Under the pieces are notes generated by a model. That model ran no database searches. It was not told the origin of the DNA and worked only from the letters and a program-made list of their open reading frames with translations. A stretch of 40,079 nucleotides of DNA from Planctomycetota bacterium. Its GTDB lineage: Bacteria > Planctomycetota > UBA1135 > UBA2386. The stretch's first letter is position 1; each line of letters begins with the position of its first letter. Shown one piece after another: positions 15,758-23,852 of the stretch. The translations under genes were made by a program, and so were the position numbers. The stretch lies in NCBI GenBank assembly GCA_947444055.1, contig CANEYR010000031.1, positions 1 through 40,079 of the forward strand. The letters run 5' to 3'.

Positions 15758-16510
15758 GTGTCGGCGCCGCAGCGTCTCGTCAGTTTGGTACCGAGCACCA
15801 CCGAGACCGTGTGTGCGTTCGGTGCGGCGGCGCGCCTCGTTGGCTGTACTCGGTATTGCACGGAGCCGCCTCAGGCATTGCGTGAGGTGGCGCGGGTTGG
15901 CGGCACCAAGAACCCTGATCGCGAAGCGATCATGCGGCTCGCTCCCGATCTCGTGCTGACCAACGCCGAAGAGAATCGGGCCGAGGACATTGCGTGGTTG
16001 ACGGAGCGAGTGGCGGTGCTGACGCAGACGCCGTGTGATGTCGCGGCGGCGTTGGGCATGCTGCGCGAGCTGGCGCGCACGTTGCACTGCGAGGCGGCGG
16101 CGTCGCCGTTCGTGCAGCGCATCGAGCAGTTGGTGCGAGGGCGGGTCGAGCCGCGGTCACCGCTGCGGGCGTACTACGCAATCTGGCGCAAACCATGGAT
16201 GAGTGTGGGGCGCGCGACCTTCGTGCACGACGTGTTGACATGGGTCGGCGCGATGAACGTCTGCGCCGACGACGTGGAGCGTTATCCGGCGGTGCCACCA
16301 GCGGACGCAGTGGCGCGCGGCGTCGATGTGGTGTTGCTCGCTAGTGAACCCTGGGAATTCGACGAAGCGCAGCGCCAGCAGTTGGTGGCCGAGCGCACGT
16401 TTGGCGATGCCCGGCTGGTCTTGTGTGATGGCCGCGATTTCTGTTGGCATGGTGTGCGCATGGCCGCGGGACTCGGTCGCGCGGCGGATCTGCTGCGTTC
16501 GCTCGGGTGA
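15758..16510 (+). CDS. BtuF-like helical-backbone metal receptor (corrinoid-binding type)
   Basis: 250 residues of the periplasmic-binding-protein fold used by BtuF and Fe-siderophore receptors. RLVSLVPSTTETVCAFGAAARLVG at the start, then VGGTKNPDREAIMRLAPDLVL, are typical of the first lobe. KPWMSVGRATFVHDVLTWVGAMN and the C-terminal GRDFCWHGVRMAAGLGRAADLL mark the second. There is no signal peptide, so either the product is cytoplasmic or the start is elsewhere; stand-alone members of this family are common and not linked to an ABC transporter. It begins three bases after the QueG-like gene. Together with the nearby cobalamin riboswitch this favours a corrinoid ligand, though a siderophore is possible. 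Confidence 0.8.
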   Translation: MSAPQRLVSLVPSTTETVCAFGAAARLVGCTRYCTEPPQALREVARVGGTKNPDREAIMRLAPDLVLTNAEENRAEDIAWLTERVAVLTQTPCDVAAALGMLRELARTLHCEAAASPFVQRIEQLVRGRVEPRSPLRAYYAIWRKPWMSVGRATFVHDVLTWVGAMNVCADDVERYPAVPPADAVARGVDVVLLASEPWEFDEAQRQQLVAERTFGDARLVLCDGRDFCWHGVRMAAGLGRAADLLRSLG

Positions 16511-16576
16511 AGTGCGTGCGTAGATCTCGCGGTCGCATGCTTGCCTAGCCAGCGACCGCTACGCACCATGCGAGCC

Positions 16577-17215
16577 ATGGCTGATAGTCCCAAACCGCGC
16601 CTGCTGCCTTTGCTGTTCATCGCCGGCACCCTGACGTTGGTGGTCACCGCCGTGCGCTGTTATGGCGAAGTCGCCGGTTGGGATCCTCGCTGGTTCAGTG
16701 CCGAGCCCGGCAGTCCACTCAATCCGTTCGGCATCGTCTGGTTGGTGCCGGTGTTCGGGTTCTTGTTCGGCCGACGAGCCGCGCAAACGGGCGGGCGGCC
16801 GCCGTTCGTGGCGAGCTTCTTCGTGCCGATGTTCGCCCTCTGCGTGCTGCTGTTCGCGGTTGGCTACATCGGCGAGAAGATGGATGGGCCGGCCATGCGC
16901 GAGGCCATGCAGTATGTGTTCTGGGGTGCGCCGGTATTGTCGTTGCTGGCACTGTTCTCGTGGCCGCGCATGTACCTCATCATGCTCGTCTATGGCCTGT
17001 GGGCGCGACTACCGGTGATGGCGGTGCAGTATCTCGACATCCAGAACGGCTGGCAGACGCACTACGGCAAGGTGCATCCGAAGTTGCCGTCGATGAGCGC
17101 GGACGATCGCTTGTGGCTGCTGACGTTGGCGCAGGGCGGCTTCTGGATCCCGTTCACGATTCTGCTCGGCAGCGGGTTTGCCGCGATCGGTGCGGTAACG
17201 GTGCGCAAGGCCTGA
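16577..17215 (+). CDS. Multi-pass membrane protein of unknown function
   Basis: 212 residues from ATG 16577; ATG 16568 is an alternative start. About five hydrophobic segments are visible: LLPLLFIAGTLTLVVTAV, IVWLVPVFGFLFG, FFVPMFALCVLLFAVGYI, FWGAPVLSLLALFSW with MYLIMLVYGLWARL, and GGFWIPFTILLGSGFAAIGAV. Loops hold conserved-looking aromatic residues (GWDPRWF, NGWQTHYGKVHPKLP). No catalytic motif. The stop is 5 bases from the convergent gene on the other strand. It is not obviously linked to the BtuF-like gene 66 bases upstream. Confidence 0.75.
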   Translation: MADSPKPRLLPLLFIAGTLTLVVTAVRCYGEVAGWDPRWFSAEPGSPLNPFGIVWLVPVFGFLFGRRAAQTGGRPPFVASFFVPMFALCVLLFAVGYIGEKMDGPAMREAMQYVFWGAPVLSLLALFSWPRMYLIMLVYGLWARLPVMAVQYLDIQNGWQTHYGKVHPKLPSMSADDRLWLLTLAQGGFWIPFTILLGSGFAAIGAVTVRKA

Positions 17216-17220
17216 CGCGG

Positions 17221-18582
17221 TCAGGATTCGCCGCTCGTCTGCACGTTCGCATCGGCGGCACTCGTGTGCTCGCGTCGCCGTCGTCGGCGGGCGTCCATGT
17301 CGCGGCTGTGTTCCAGCGCTTGCCGCGCCGTGCGTCGTTGGCTCCAGAACAGCAGCAGCAGCAGCGCGCAGGCAACACCGCCAACCCACAAGCCCACCGA
17401 CTTCATCGTCTTGTCGACTTCGAGTTGGTAGACGTCGAGATCGGCGGCGAGGAACAGTGGCACGCGGCGCCGTTCGTTCTCGACGGTCTCGTAGGCGAAC
17501 CAGCGGTAGAAATGGCCGCGCACTTCGAGTGGAGCCCGCAGCGGCAGATCGCGCACGCGCTTTGGCACCCAGATGGGCACGAGCACGCCGCCGTAGTCGC
17601 GCACTTGCAGCCAGGCGACGGTCCACGAGGCAATGCCCGCTGGGTTGGTCGGAGCCGCCATGGTGGTGCGGCGGACGATGGTGCCAAACACGCGCAACGG
17701 CGACCCGCGCGGCAACGTGCCATCGATCAGCTTTTGGTGCACGTCGGTGGCGTTGAGCACTGGCAGGCGGCGCCAGTCGGCCAAGGAACGTTGGGTGGCG
17801 GTGTCGCGCGCGAACGCCGCGAGATGCCACAGGGCCGCGGTTTGGTCTTCTTCCAGCGTGTGCCAGACCTTCTCGCCGACGAGGTAGCTGGCGTCCTCGA
17901 TGGTGGCGAGCAGGGCGGGGTCGATTGCCGTCACCGGCGGCCAATCGCGGAAGTCAGGTTGGATCGCGCGACCAACCAGCATCGGGGCCGATTCGATCGT
18001 CTGCGGGTACGACGTGTCGCGCAACTTCAGCAAGAAGCCTTCGATGCGCACCCAACTGCCTGCCCGCACTTCGTCGCCCGGTGGCAGCGAGAACGCCGCG
18101 AGCACGTGTTCGCCATCGGCGAGTTGAACGGTCGCTTCGTAGATCGAATGCCCCTTGATCGGGTGGCCGGCGTGTGGCCCCGACAACTGCATGAGCACGC
18201 CTTCGTACCAGAGCCATTGACGGCGCATTCGCGCCAGCCGCGTGCGCACTTGCTCGACTGGCACCGGCGCGTCAGGACAGCCCAGCGCTGCCGCTATGGT
18301 GGGCCCGACATCGATCGCTTTGCCGAGCAGGTGACGAAGTGGTTCGGCTTCGAGCACGAGCCGTTGCTCGTGCGTGGCGTCCTTGGCCAGCGCGAGAATG
18401 CGGTCGTCGAGTTCTGGCACCGGCACCACGGTCTCCAGCGGCGCATCGACCGTGGCGGCGGTCGGCGTCGTCGTCTCCAGCGACGACAGGCTGAAGAACA
18501 GCAGGGCGAGCAGGCCACAAGCCAGCACGTAGCGAACCGTCGGTGGAATGGGCGGCAGCAACCGTGGGGGAGCTGGGGGCAT
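17221..18582 (-). CDS. Bitopic membrane protein with two OB-like segments, unknown function
   Basis: 453 residues from ATG 18582. The frame is open further upstream but overlaps the AhpD-like gene, so a start there is unlikely. A membrane segment near 14-32 (VRYVLACGLLALLFFSLSSL) and another near the C-terminus (VGLWVGGVACALLLLLFW) enclose a ~350-residue body. Two parts of the body (GVLMQLSG to VRIEGFLLKLRD, and LRVFGTIVRR to APLEVRGHFYRWF) have the strand spacing of OB-fold or cytochrome c maturation-like domains. The tail is very basic (DMDARRRRRREH). Probably anchored at both ends with the body in the periplasm. Not recognised. Confidence 0.7.
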   Translation of the reverse strand: MPPAPPRLLPPIPPTVRYVLACGLLALLFFSLSSLETTTPTAATVDAPLETVVPVPELDDRILALAKDATHEQRLVLEAEPLRHLLGKAIDVGPTIAAALGCPDAPVPVEQVRTRLARMRRQWLWYEGVLMQLSGPHAGHPIKGHSIYEATVQLADGEHVLAAFSLPPGDEVRAGSWVRIEGFLLKLRDTSYPQTIESAPMLVGRAIQPDFRDWPPVTAIDPALLATIEDASYLVGEKVWHTLEEDQTAALWHLAAFARDTATQRSLADWRRLPVLNATDVHQKLIDGTLPRGSPLRVFGTIVRRTTMAAPTNPAGIASWTVAWLQVRDYGGVLVPIWVPKRVRDLPLRAPLEVRGHFYRWFAYETVENERRRVPLFLAADLDVYQLEVDKTMKSVGLWVGGVACALLLLLFWSQRRTARQALEHSRDMDARRRRRREHTSAADANVQTSGES

Positions 18583-18647
18583 CGTCACACGGAGGTCAAC
18601 GCCGACGAGGCCGGCGCGGTTTGCTCGCCGCGGCCAAAAACCAAGGA

Positions 18648-19028
18648 TCAGCTGGCGTCTGGCTTGTCGAACAGGCCACCCAGATGGAAGTTGGCGATGT
18701 CGGACCGATCGACGATCGTCGCCGCATTGACGCCGAGGGTGATCGCGATGACTTCGGCGATCTCTTCGGTGGTCGCGCCCTCGCGCTTCGCCTTCTTGAA
18801 GTGCCCTTCGAGGCAACCTTTGCAGCCCGACGTCAGCGCGGCGGCGATGGCGATGTACTCCTTCGTCTTCAGGTCGATCTTCGACTTGCCGTAGGTCGCT
18901 TTGTAGAAGCCCATGTAGAGCTCCTTCAAGTGGGGCGTCAGCAGCGCGTAGCTGCGCATGGCTGAGCTGGGTAGGCGGCCGTCAGCCAGAATTTCACCGG
19001 AGGCAGTCTTTTTCGAATCGTCGCTCAT
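18648..19028 (-). CDS. Carboxymuconolactone decarboxylase/AhpD-like protein
   Basis: 126 residues from the ATG at 19028 (MSDDSKK); an in-frame ATG at 19040 adds four residues. The AhpD signature is clear: SGCKGCLEGHFKKAKREGAT, with Cys69, Cys72 and His76 in the CxxC-x3-H arrangement that carries the redox disulfide. LTPHLKELYMGFYKATYG and EIAEVIAITLGVNAA complete the helical fold. Such proteins reduce peroxiredoxins or act as stand-alone peroxidatic/thiol proteins in the cytoplasm. The neighbours do not indicate a dedicated peroxiredoxin partner. Confidence 0.88.
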   Translation of the reverse strand: MSDDSKKTASGEILADGRLPSSAMRSYALLTPHLKELYMGFYKATYGKSKIDLKTKEYIAIAAALTSGCKGCLEGHFKKAKREGATTEEIAEVIAITLGVNAATIVDRSDIANFHLGGLFDKPDAS

Positions 19029-19083
19029 TTGGGATCGCACAGAGGCTGCCGGTATACGGGCTGCTTTGCAAAACGGTTGCGGA

Positions 19084-19509
19084 TTATTGCAGTGTGAGCT
19101 GCAAGCGCACCAGCGCTTCGCGATCGGCCGGCAGCTCGAGCTCGTGGAAGGCGGCGTCGAACGACAGCCAGTGCATCTCGCCGATCATCGGACCGGGCTT
19201 CAGGTGCAGCACCGGTTCGCTCGGCGTGCCCGCTTGCCAGCCGTATGGCCACTCGACGACGCCCATGTCGCCGAACAGCTCCTTCTGCGGCGCGGTCAGT
19301 TCCATCAAGTGAACGGGGCGGCGCAGGCCGATCTCGGCGTGCACTTCGCGGCGGATCGCGTCTTCGAGCTTTTCGCCGGGCGTCACCGGCCCGACCACCG
19401 GACCAAGCGGCCACTCGGCGCGCGGCTTGTGACGAAGCAGCAAGAACTCGACTCGTCGGTCGAGCACTTGGAACACAAAGACGCGAACGCGGTGTTCGAG
19501 GCTGAACAT
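19084..19509 (-). CDS. Nudix hydrolase family protein with an altered Nudix box
   Basis: 141 residues. The Nudix box runs from Gly40 to Leu62: G-x5-E46-x7-R54-E55-V-H-A58-E59-I-G-L. The consensus has Glu at position 58; here it is Ala, removing one of the usual metal ligands, while E46, E55 and E59 remain. The N-terminus (HRVRVFVFQVLDRRVEFLLLRHK) is the expected first beta hairpin. Members cleave nucleoside diphosphates linked to another group; activity here may be reduced or shifted. A 14-base perfect palindrome touches the start codon. Length is normal for the family. Confidence 0.8.
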   Translation of the reverse strand: MFSLEHRVRVFVFQVLDRRVEFLLLRHKPRAEWPLGPVVGPVTPGEKLEDAIRREVHAEIGLRRPVHLMELTAPQKELFGDMGVVEWPYGWQAGTPSEPVLHLKPGPMIGEMHWLSFDAAFHELELPADREALVRLQLTLQ

Positions 19510-19523
19510 GGCCTGATCAGGCC
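19510..19523. promoter_or_regulatory. Perfect 14-bp palindrome abutting the Nudix start codon
   Basis: GGCCTGATCAGGCC is its own reverse complement and ends at the base before the ATG of the Nudix-family gene. It occupies the place where a Shine-Dalgarno sequence would lie, and none is present. It may be an operator or a hairpin that limits initiation. Confidence 0.4.
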
Positions 19524-19626
19524 GATTGCCGCGAAGTTGGCGGTCAGCGGCCTGTTCCTTCTAGTCCGTGCCATCGACCAGGATGCAGCTCAGCCTGCTG
19601 TTGCGATCGGACTTTTTGGTGTCCGC

Positions 19627-20640
19627 CTACTTCTTGTCGCCCGACTTGCCGTTGCCAGCGTCGGTGGCGTCACCCGCGGGCGGCGTTGCGGCAGGCTTGC
19701 CGGCGAACATCGCACCGACCACTGCGAACGAATGCGGCAGCGTCTGGTCCTGGAAGCCAGCACCCCACGAATGGCCGCCGCCATCGATCAGGCGCCAGGT
19801 GTGAACGACCTTGTGCTGGTCGAGCGCTTCGTGCAGCAGCAGGTTGCCACCGGCAAAGCCGTAGTTGTCGGCGCTGCCCGCGTCGAAGTAGATGCGCAGG
19901 GTGTTGAGCACCTTCGGGTCGGCGGAGTTGGCGAGGCACAGCGGATTGGCCTTCTGCCATGGTTCCTTCTGGATCGGGTTGCCGAACACTTCATCGAGGC
20001 CTAGGCGCTTGGCGTAGCCCTTCAGTCGCTCGGGCAGTTGCTCGGGATCTTCGGCAAAGACGGCCGAGCTGTGCGCGCCAACCGCGCCGAACAATTCGGG
20101 CTTGGTGAAGGCGATGCGCAGAGCGCCCATGCCGCCCATGCTGACGCCCATGATCGCGCGCTGCTCACGCCTCTCGCTGACGCGATAGTTTTTGGTCAGG
20201 TGGGCCAGCAGGTCGACCGTGATCAGGTCTTCCCACTTCTGGTCCTTGCGGTTGACGTACATCGACGTGCGACCACCGTTGGCGCTGACGAAGACGCACG
20301 GCGGCATCTTGCCATCGCCAACGCACTGGTCGAGCACGGCCGCACCACCGCGATTGTGAAAGCGCATGTGGTCTTCGTGCATGCCATGCAGCCAGATCGC
20401 CAGCGGCCACTTCGTCTCCTTCTGGGCCTCGACGTCGTAGTCCTTCGGCAAGTAGATGCCGATCTCGATGTCGCGGCCGACGGCGGCGCTGGCGAACGTC
20501 TCGGTGCGGAACGTCAGGTTCTTTAGTTCGACCGGCGGCTCCTCCCGTCGTTCGCGCCGCGGCCGGTCCGGGTTCTGGGCAAACAGCGTCGCGGCGGCGA
20601 CGCAAGCAGTGAGGGCGAGCAGTGGCAAGCGGGCAAGCAT
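19627..20640 (-). CDS. Secreted alpha/beta-hydrolase esterase (esterase D/feruloyl-esterase-like)
   Basis: 337 residues from ATG 20640, chosen because it begins the signal peptide MLARLPLLALTACVAAATLFAQ. The nucleophile elbow is GVSMGG with Ser167; the oxyanion region is AIWLHGMHEDH. The probable acid is the Asp in IYFDAGSAD and the catalytic His lies in DGGGHSWG. This is the arrangement of the esterase D family, which includes S-formylglutathione hydrolase and feruloyl/xylan esterases. Export points to a polysaccharide or ester substrate outside the cytoplasm. The tail is low-complexity Gly/Asp/Lys. It is divergent from folC, 79 bases away. Confidence 0.85.
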   Translation of the reverse strand: MLARLPLLALTACVAAATLFAQNPDRPRRERREEPPVELKNLTFRTETFASAAVGRDIEIGIYLPKDYDVEAQKETKWPLAIWLHGMHEDHMRFHNRGGAAVLDQCVGDGKMPPCVFVSANGGRTSMYVNRKDQKWEDLITVDLLAHLTKNYRVSERREQRAIMGVSMGGMGALRIAFTKPELFGAVGAHSSAVFAEDPEQLPERLKGYAKRLGLDEVFGNPIQKEPWQKANPLCLANSADPKVLNTLRIYFDAGSADNYGFAGGNLLLHEALDQHKVVHTWRLIDGGGHSWGAGFQDQTLPHSFAVVGAMFAGKPAATPPAGDATDAGNGKSGDKK

Positions 20641-20719
20641 GTGGATTCCTCGGGGGCCAACGGCTCGGTAGTGTTGCGCTTGCATCGAGGCGCGCCCAGA
20701 GGGCGTACCAAAAAGCTAC

Positions 20720-22018
20720 GTGGACACCGCCGCCCTACGCCTGGCTCCGCTGCTCGCCCAGCTCGTCAATTACGAACGCACGCGTCCAGATCGGCGGCTC
20801 TGGGATCTGGCGACGATGCAGCGTTTGTTGGTGCGGCCAGGTGCCTTGCCATGCCCGCGGCCAGCCGTGCAGGTTGGTGGCAGCAAGGGCAAGGGCACGA
20901 CGTGCGCGTTCCTCGAAGGTCTGGTGCAAGCGAGCGGCGGGCGAGCCGGCTGCTACAGCTCGCCGCATGTGCTGACGCTGTGCGAGCGCCTGCGCGTCGA
21001 TGGCACCGACGTCGACGTGGCGACGTTGGAACGGCTGCTGGTAGCGATCGTCGCCACGCCGACCGGGGAACGCGCGCCGACGTTCTTCGAAGCGATGACG
21101 TTGGCGGCTGCCCAGTGGTTTGCCGAGACCGCGGTGCATCTGGCCATTTGGGAAGTTGGTCTGGGCGGGCGCTACGACGCGACGACGGCGCTGCCGGTCG
21201 ACGCCAGCATCGTCACCACGATTGAACTCGAACACACCGAAGTGCTCGGTGACACGATCGCGGCGATTGCTGGGGAGAAGGCGCCGGTCATTCGCCCTGG
21301 CGGCCTCGGTTTGACCGGGACCACTGGCGAAGCGTTGGCGGTCGTTCGCAGTCGCGCCGCGGCGGTTGGCGCCAGACTGCTGGTGCTCGGCCAAGACTTC
21401 GGTGTGCGCACGGTGCAGTGGTCGCCTTTGGGTGCACGCGGGCACCTGTGGCTGCCGGACGGTCGCGAGCTGCCGTTCTTCTTGCCGCACGCCGCCGCGT
21501 TTGAGTTGCCCGCCTTGGCGCTGGCGGCGGCGGCGTTCACGCAGGTGTTGCCGGATTCGACACTCTGCCTCGATCCGGCCCCGCGGCCGCAGTTGCCGTG
21601 CCGTTTCGAAGTGCGCCAAGAACGCGACGGCGAAGTGCTCGTGCTCGATGGCGCACACACCGAACAGTCGCTGCGCGCGGTCGCCAACGAATTGCGGCGG
21701 CGGTGGCCGCAGCAGCGCGCCAACGTGTTGTTTGGGTCGGCTGTCGGCAAGCGCTGGCAGCAGGGGTTGAGTGAGCTGCTACCGCATGTCGATAGCGTCG
21801 TTGTCACCGAACTGACGGGCACGACCTCCGAGGATCCCACCGCGATTGCGGCGTTTCTCGCGGCGCGCGGACGAACGAGTGAAGTGGCGGCGGATGTGGC
21901 GACGGGCTTGCGATTGTTGCGCGAGCGCAAAGGACCACGGCTCGTCGTCGGCTCGTTCTACCTCGCTGGTCAAGTCCGTCGACTCGTGGATGCGAGTCCG
22001 CCCTCTACCACGCCATGA
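20720..22018 (+). CDS. folC: Folylpolyglutamate synthase/dihydrofolate synthase
   Basis: 432 residues of the Mur ligase fold, close to the usual 420-440. It adds glutamate to folates, and often also to dihydropteroate, using ATP in the cytoplasm. The P-loop is GGSKGKGTT (53-61). CYSSPHVLTLCERLRVDG is the FolC-specific substrate loop, and HTEVLGDTIAAIAGEKAPVIRPGG is the conserved magnesium/glutamate region. LVLDGAHTEQSL begins the C-terminal domain. The start is the GTG at 20720; no better ATG lies upstream. The next gene overlaps its stop by 4 bases. Confidence 0.92.
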   Translation: MDTAALRLAPLLAQLVNYERTRPDRRLWDLATMQRLLVRPGALPCPRPAVQVGGSKGKGTTCAFLEGLVQASGGRAGCYSSPHVLTLCERLRVDGTDVDVATLERLLVAIVATPTGERAPTFFEAMTLAAAQWFAETAVHLAIWEVGLGGRYDATTALPVDASIVTTIELEHTEVLGDTIAAIAGEKAPVIRPGGLGLTGTTGEALAVVRSRAAAVGARLLVLGQDFGVRTVQWSPLGARGHLWLPDGRELPFFLPHAAAFELPALALAAAAFTQVLPDSTLCLDPAPRPQLPCRFEVRQERDGEVLVLDGAHTEQSLRAVANELRRRWPQQRANVLFGSAVGKRWQQGLSELLPHVDSVVVTELTGTTSEDPTAIAAFLAARGRTSEVAADVATGLRLLRERKGPRLVVGSFYLAGQVRRLVDASPPSTTP

Positions 22019-22554
22019 GCGACCAACCACAACCACGCGCGAACGCGCCGCAACCGGTGTTCGTCGAAGACGTGTTCCTCACCGACGTCTTCTTGATCAA
22101 GGGCCGCTTGCCCAACAAGCAGAAGCGATTGACGAACTTGCTCGAGGACTTCGCGCGCACGTTCTTGCCAGTGCACGACGCCACGCTGGTGTCGCTGCGC
22201 ACGCGCGAAGTGATCCGCACGGCGGTGGTGATGGTGAATGTCAGTGAGGTCATCCTGGCGCACGAGTTGGTTGACGTGGCCGGTGATGAGACGCTGCGTC
22301 GACTGGCCGGCAGCAGCGAGAAGAAGACCAAGATCCGCGCCTTCTACAACGGCGCCACGCAGTTTGAGATCGCCGGCCAAATCGAGCCGGGGGCCTACGA
22401 ATCGCAGCCGCTGACGAACCGCAAGTTCTTCATCATGCAGAAGCCGTTGGTGCGCGGCATCGATCTGCAGCACCCGGATCTGCAGCTGCTGAAGAGTCTC
22501 GACTACGCGATCCTCAAGAAGGACCGCATGGCTTACGTCTACGACTTCGGCTGA
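22015..22554 (+). CDS. Conserved-looking protein of unknown function, coupled to folC
   Basis: 179 residues, family not recognised. Its ATG overlaps the folC stop (ATGA), so it is very likely translated after folC. There is no signal peptide or membrane segment. The sequence is alpha/beta with charged loops (FLIKGRLPNKQKRLTNLLEDFARTFLPVHDATLVSL, REVIRTAVVMVNVSEVILAHELVDVAGD, LVRGIDLQHPDLQLLKSLDYAILKKDRMAYVYDFG). The central stretch looks like a small beta-barrel. No catalytic motif. The coupling says only that it is made together with FolC. Confidence 0.75.
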   Translation: MSDQPQPRANAPQPVFVEDVFLTDVFLIKGRLPNKQKRLTNLLEDFARTFLPVHDATLVSLRTREVIRTAVVMVNVSEVILAHELVDVAGDETLRRLAGSSEKKTKIRAFYNGATQFEIAGQIEPGAYESQPLTNRKFFIMQKPLVRGIDLQHPDLQLLKSLDYAILKKDRMAYVYDFG

Positions 22555-22599
22555 GCGCTGCTGTTGAGGCGAGTGCGCGCGGCGTAGGCTGTCGCCGCG

Positions 22600-23082
22600 A
22601 TGACGTTGCCGTTGCCGTTGCCAAATGGCATCCCGTGGACGATCCCGTTGGCGGATGGGCCGATTCGTCCAGGTAGCGATCGCGCGTTGGCGGCGGTGGT
22701 CGCGATGGTCGCGGCGGTGAGTCTGGTGATGTTGGTGCGTATTGAGCCTGACGCGCGTGGTCATGGGACGCATGAGCAGTTGGGGCTCGATCCGTGCGGC
22801 TGGCCGATGCACTACGGGATCCCGTGCCCGACCTGTGGTTGCACGACGGCGGCGTGTTTGTTGGTGCACGGGCGGGTGGTCGATGCGTTGGTTACGCAAC
22901 CGTTTGGGGCGGTGTTTGCGGCGTTTGGGGCGTTGGTCGGGGTGCATGCGGTGTCGTGTCTGGTGCGCGGAAGGTCGTTCGCGGATCTGCTTGTGCGCTT
23001 GCCGTTCTGGCGCATCGTCATGGGCGCGTTCCTGCTGATGTTGGGGGCTTGGGGCTACACGTGGTTGACGTGGGCGCGATGA
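22600..23082 (+). CDS. DUF2752 membrane protein
   Basis: 160 residues. The DUF2752 signature is YGIPCPTCGCTTAACLLVHGRVVDAL, in which the usual CPxCGxTR appears as CPTCGCTT. Three membrane segments are visible: about 29-46 (LAAVVAMVAAVSLVMLV), PFGAVFAAFGALVGVHAV, and WRIVMGAFLLMLGAWGYTW. The function of the family is unknown. The stop overlaps the HutD start by 4 bases. From this gene through HutD the coding strand is strongly G-rich relative to C. Confidence 0.85.
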   Translation: MTLPLPLPNGIPWTIPLADGPIRPGSDRALAAVVAMVAAVSLVMLVRIEPDARGHGTHEQLGLDPCGWPMHYGIPCPTCGCTTAACLLVHGRVVDALVTQPFGAVFAAFGALVGVHAVSCLVRGRSFADLLVRLPFWRIVMGAFLLMLGAWGYTWLTWAR

Positions 23083-23678
23083 ACGCGAAGGTCGTGCGCA
23101 TTGCGTTTGCGGGGCAGTTGGCGATGCCGTGGGCGAACGGGGGTGGGAGTACGCGGCAGGTGGCGATCGATCCGGCTGATGGCTCTTTGGTTAAGGGCTT
23201 TCGTTGGCGAGTGAGTCGGGCGGTGGTCGGCAGCGATGGGCCGTTCTCGGTCATGCCGGGGGTTGATCGTTCGTTGTGGTTGTGGCGTGGGGCGGGGATG
23301 CGGTTGGTGGTGGATGGGCGGGTGGTGGAGGTGACGCGGCCGCTGCAACGATTTGACTTTGGGGGCGAGGCCGTGATCACGGCGCGGTTGATCGCGGGGC
23401 CGTGCGAAGACCTGAATGTCATGACGGCGCGTGGGGATGTGTGTGTGGATGCGAACGTGATCGAGTTGGGTGTGGGGGAGGTGTGTGACGTGGTGGTGTG
23501 CGATCAGCGGTTGGTGGTCGTGCTGTCTGGTGAGGTGGGTTTTGTGGATGGCGAGTGTGGAGAGGTGGTTGCTGGGGCTGGCGATGCGCTGCGTGCTGAT
23601 GGGGTCGGATGCTTTGTGGTGCGCGCGGTGGTGTCGCCGTGTGTGCTCTTGGTCTGCAGGTTCCACGTCGTTGCGTGA
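23079..23678 (+). CDS. HutD family cupin protein
   Basis: 199 residues from the ATG at 23079, chosen for its ATGA overlap with the DUF2752 gene. The HutD/Ves signature is visible: MPWANGGGSTRQVAIDP near the start, FRWRVSRAVVGSDGPFSVMPGVDRSLWLWRGAGMRL, then FDFGGEAVITARLIAGPCEDLNVM. HutD proteins are small bicupins encoded with histidine-use genes in proteobacteria and thought to limit flux or bind a ligand; here no hut gene is near. The coding strand has an extreme excess of G over C, unlike folC just upstream. Confidence 0.88.
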   Translation: MNAKVVRIAFAGQLAMPWANGGGSTRQVAIDPADGSLVKGFRWRVSRAVVGSDGPFSVMPGVDRSLWLWRGAGMRLVVDGRVVEVTRPLQRFDFGGEAVITARLIAGPCEDLNVMTARGDVCVDANVIELGVGEVCDVVVCDQRLVVVLSGEVGFVDGECGEVVAGAGDALRADGVGCFVVRAVVSPCVLLVCRFHVVA

Positions 23679-23721
23679 CGCGCTGCGCGCTCACTTCAAA
23701 GTCAGCCTCGTGCGACAATGT

Positions 23722-23837
23722 TCGGCCACCCTTTCGCGAAGCACGTGGTCGTCGAGTGGCAGATTGCTGGTCTGGTGTTAGGCTGGCCGCCAACACGGAC
23801 GTGCCGCCGTTCGGCTTTTCCCTCGAACACGTTAGAT
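23722..23837 (+). repeat. Imperfect ~105-bp direct repeat, copy A
   Basis: Starts 43 bases after the hutD stop and ends 15 bases before the next small gene. It shares long blocks with copy B at 25322-25426: CGGCCACC, GGTCGTCGAGTGG, CTGGTCTGG, TAGGCTGGCCGCCAAC and TCGAACACG. Within it, GTGTTAGGC (23775-23783) can pair with GCCAACAC (23789-23796) leaving one bulged A. TTGCTGGTCT (23764-23773) is the exact reverse complement of AGACCAGCAA (23838-23847). The structured, repeated form is reminiscent of recombination sites. Confidence 0.75.
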
Positions 23838-23852
23838 AGACCAGCAAGCGCG

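Noticed and set aside
16678..18894. Long open frame (738 codons) on the plus strand
   Set aside because: It overlaps three better-supported genes in other frames and reads as Arg/Ala/His-rich antisense; no start or motif supports it.
23777..23837. Calling repeat A a true attC site
   Set aside because: Core motifs occur as GTTAGGC then CCAAC then GTTAGAT; the expected RYYYAAC at the 5' end with paired inner boxes is missing, and copy B has GGTAGGC. Kept only as a hypothesis.
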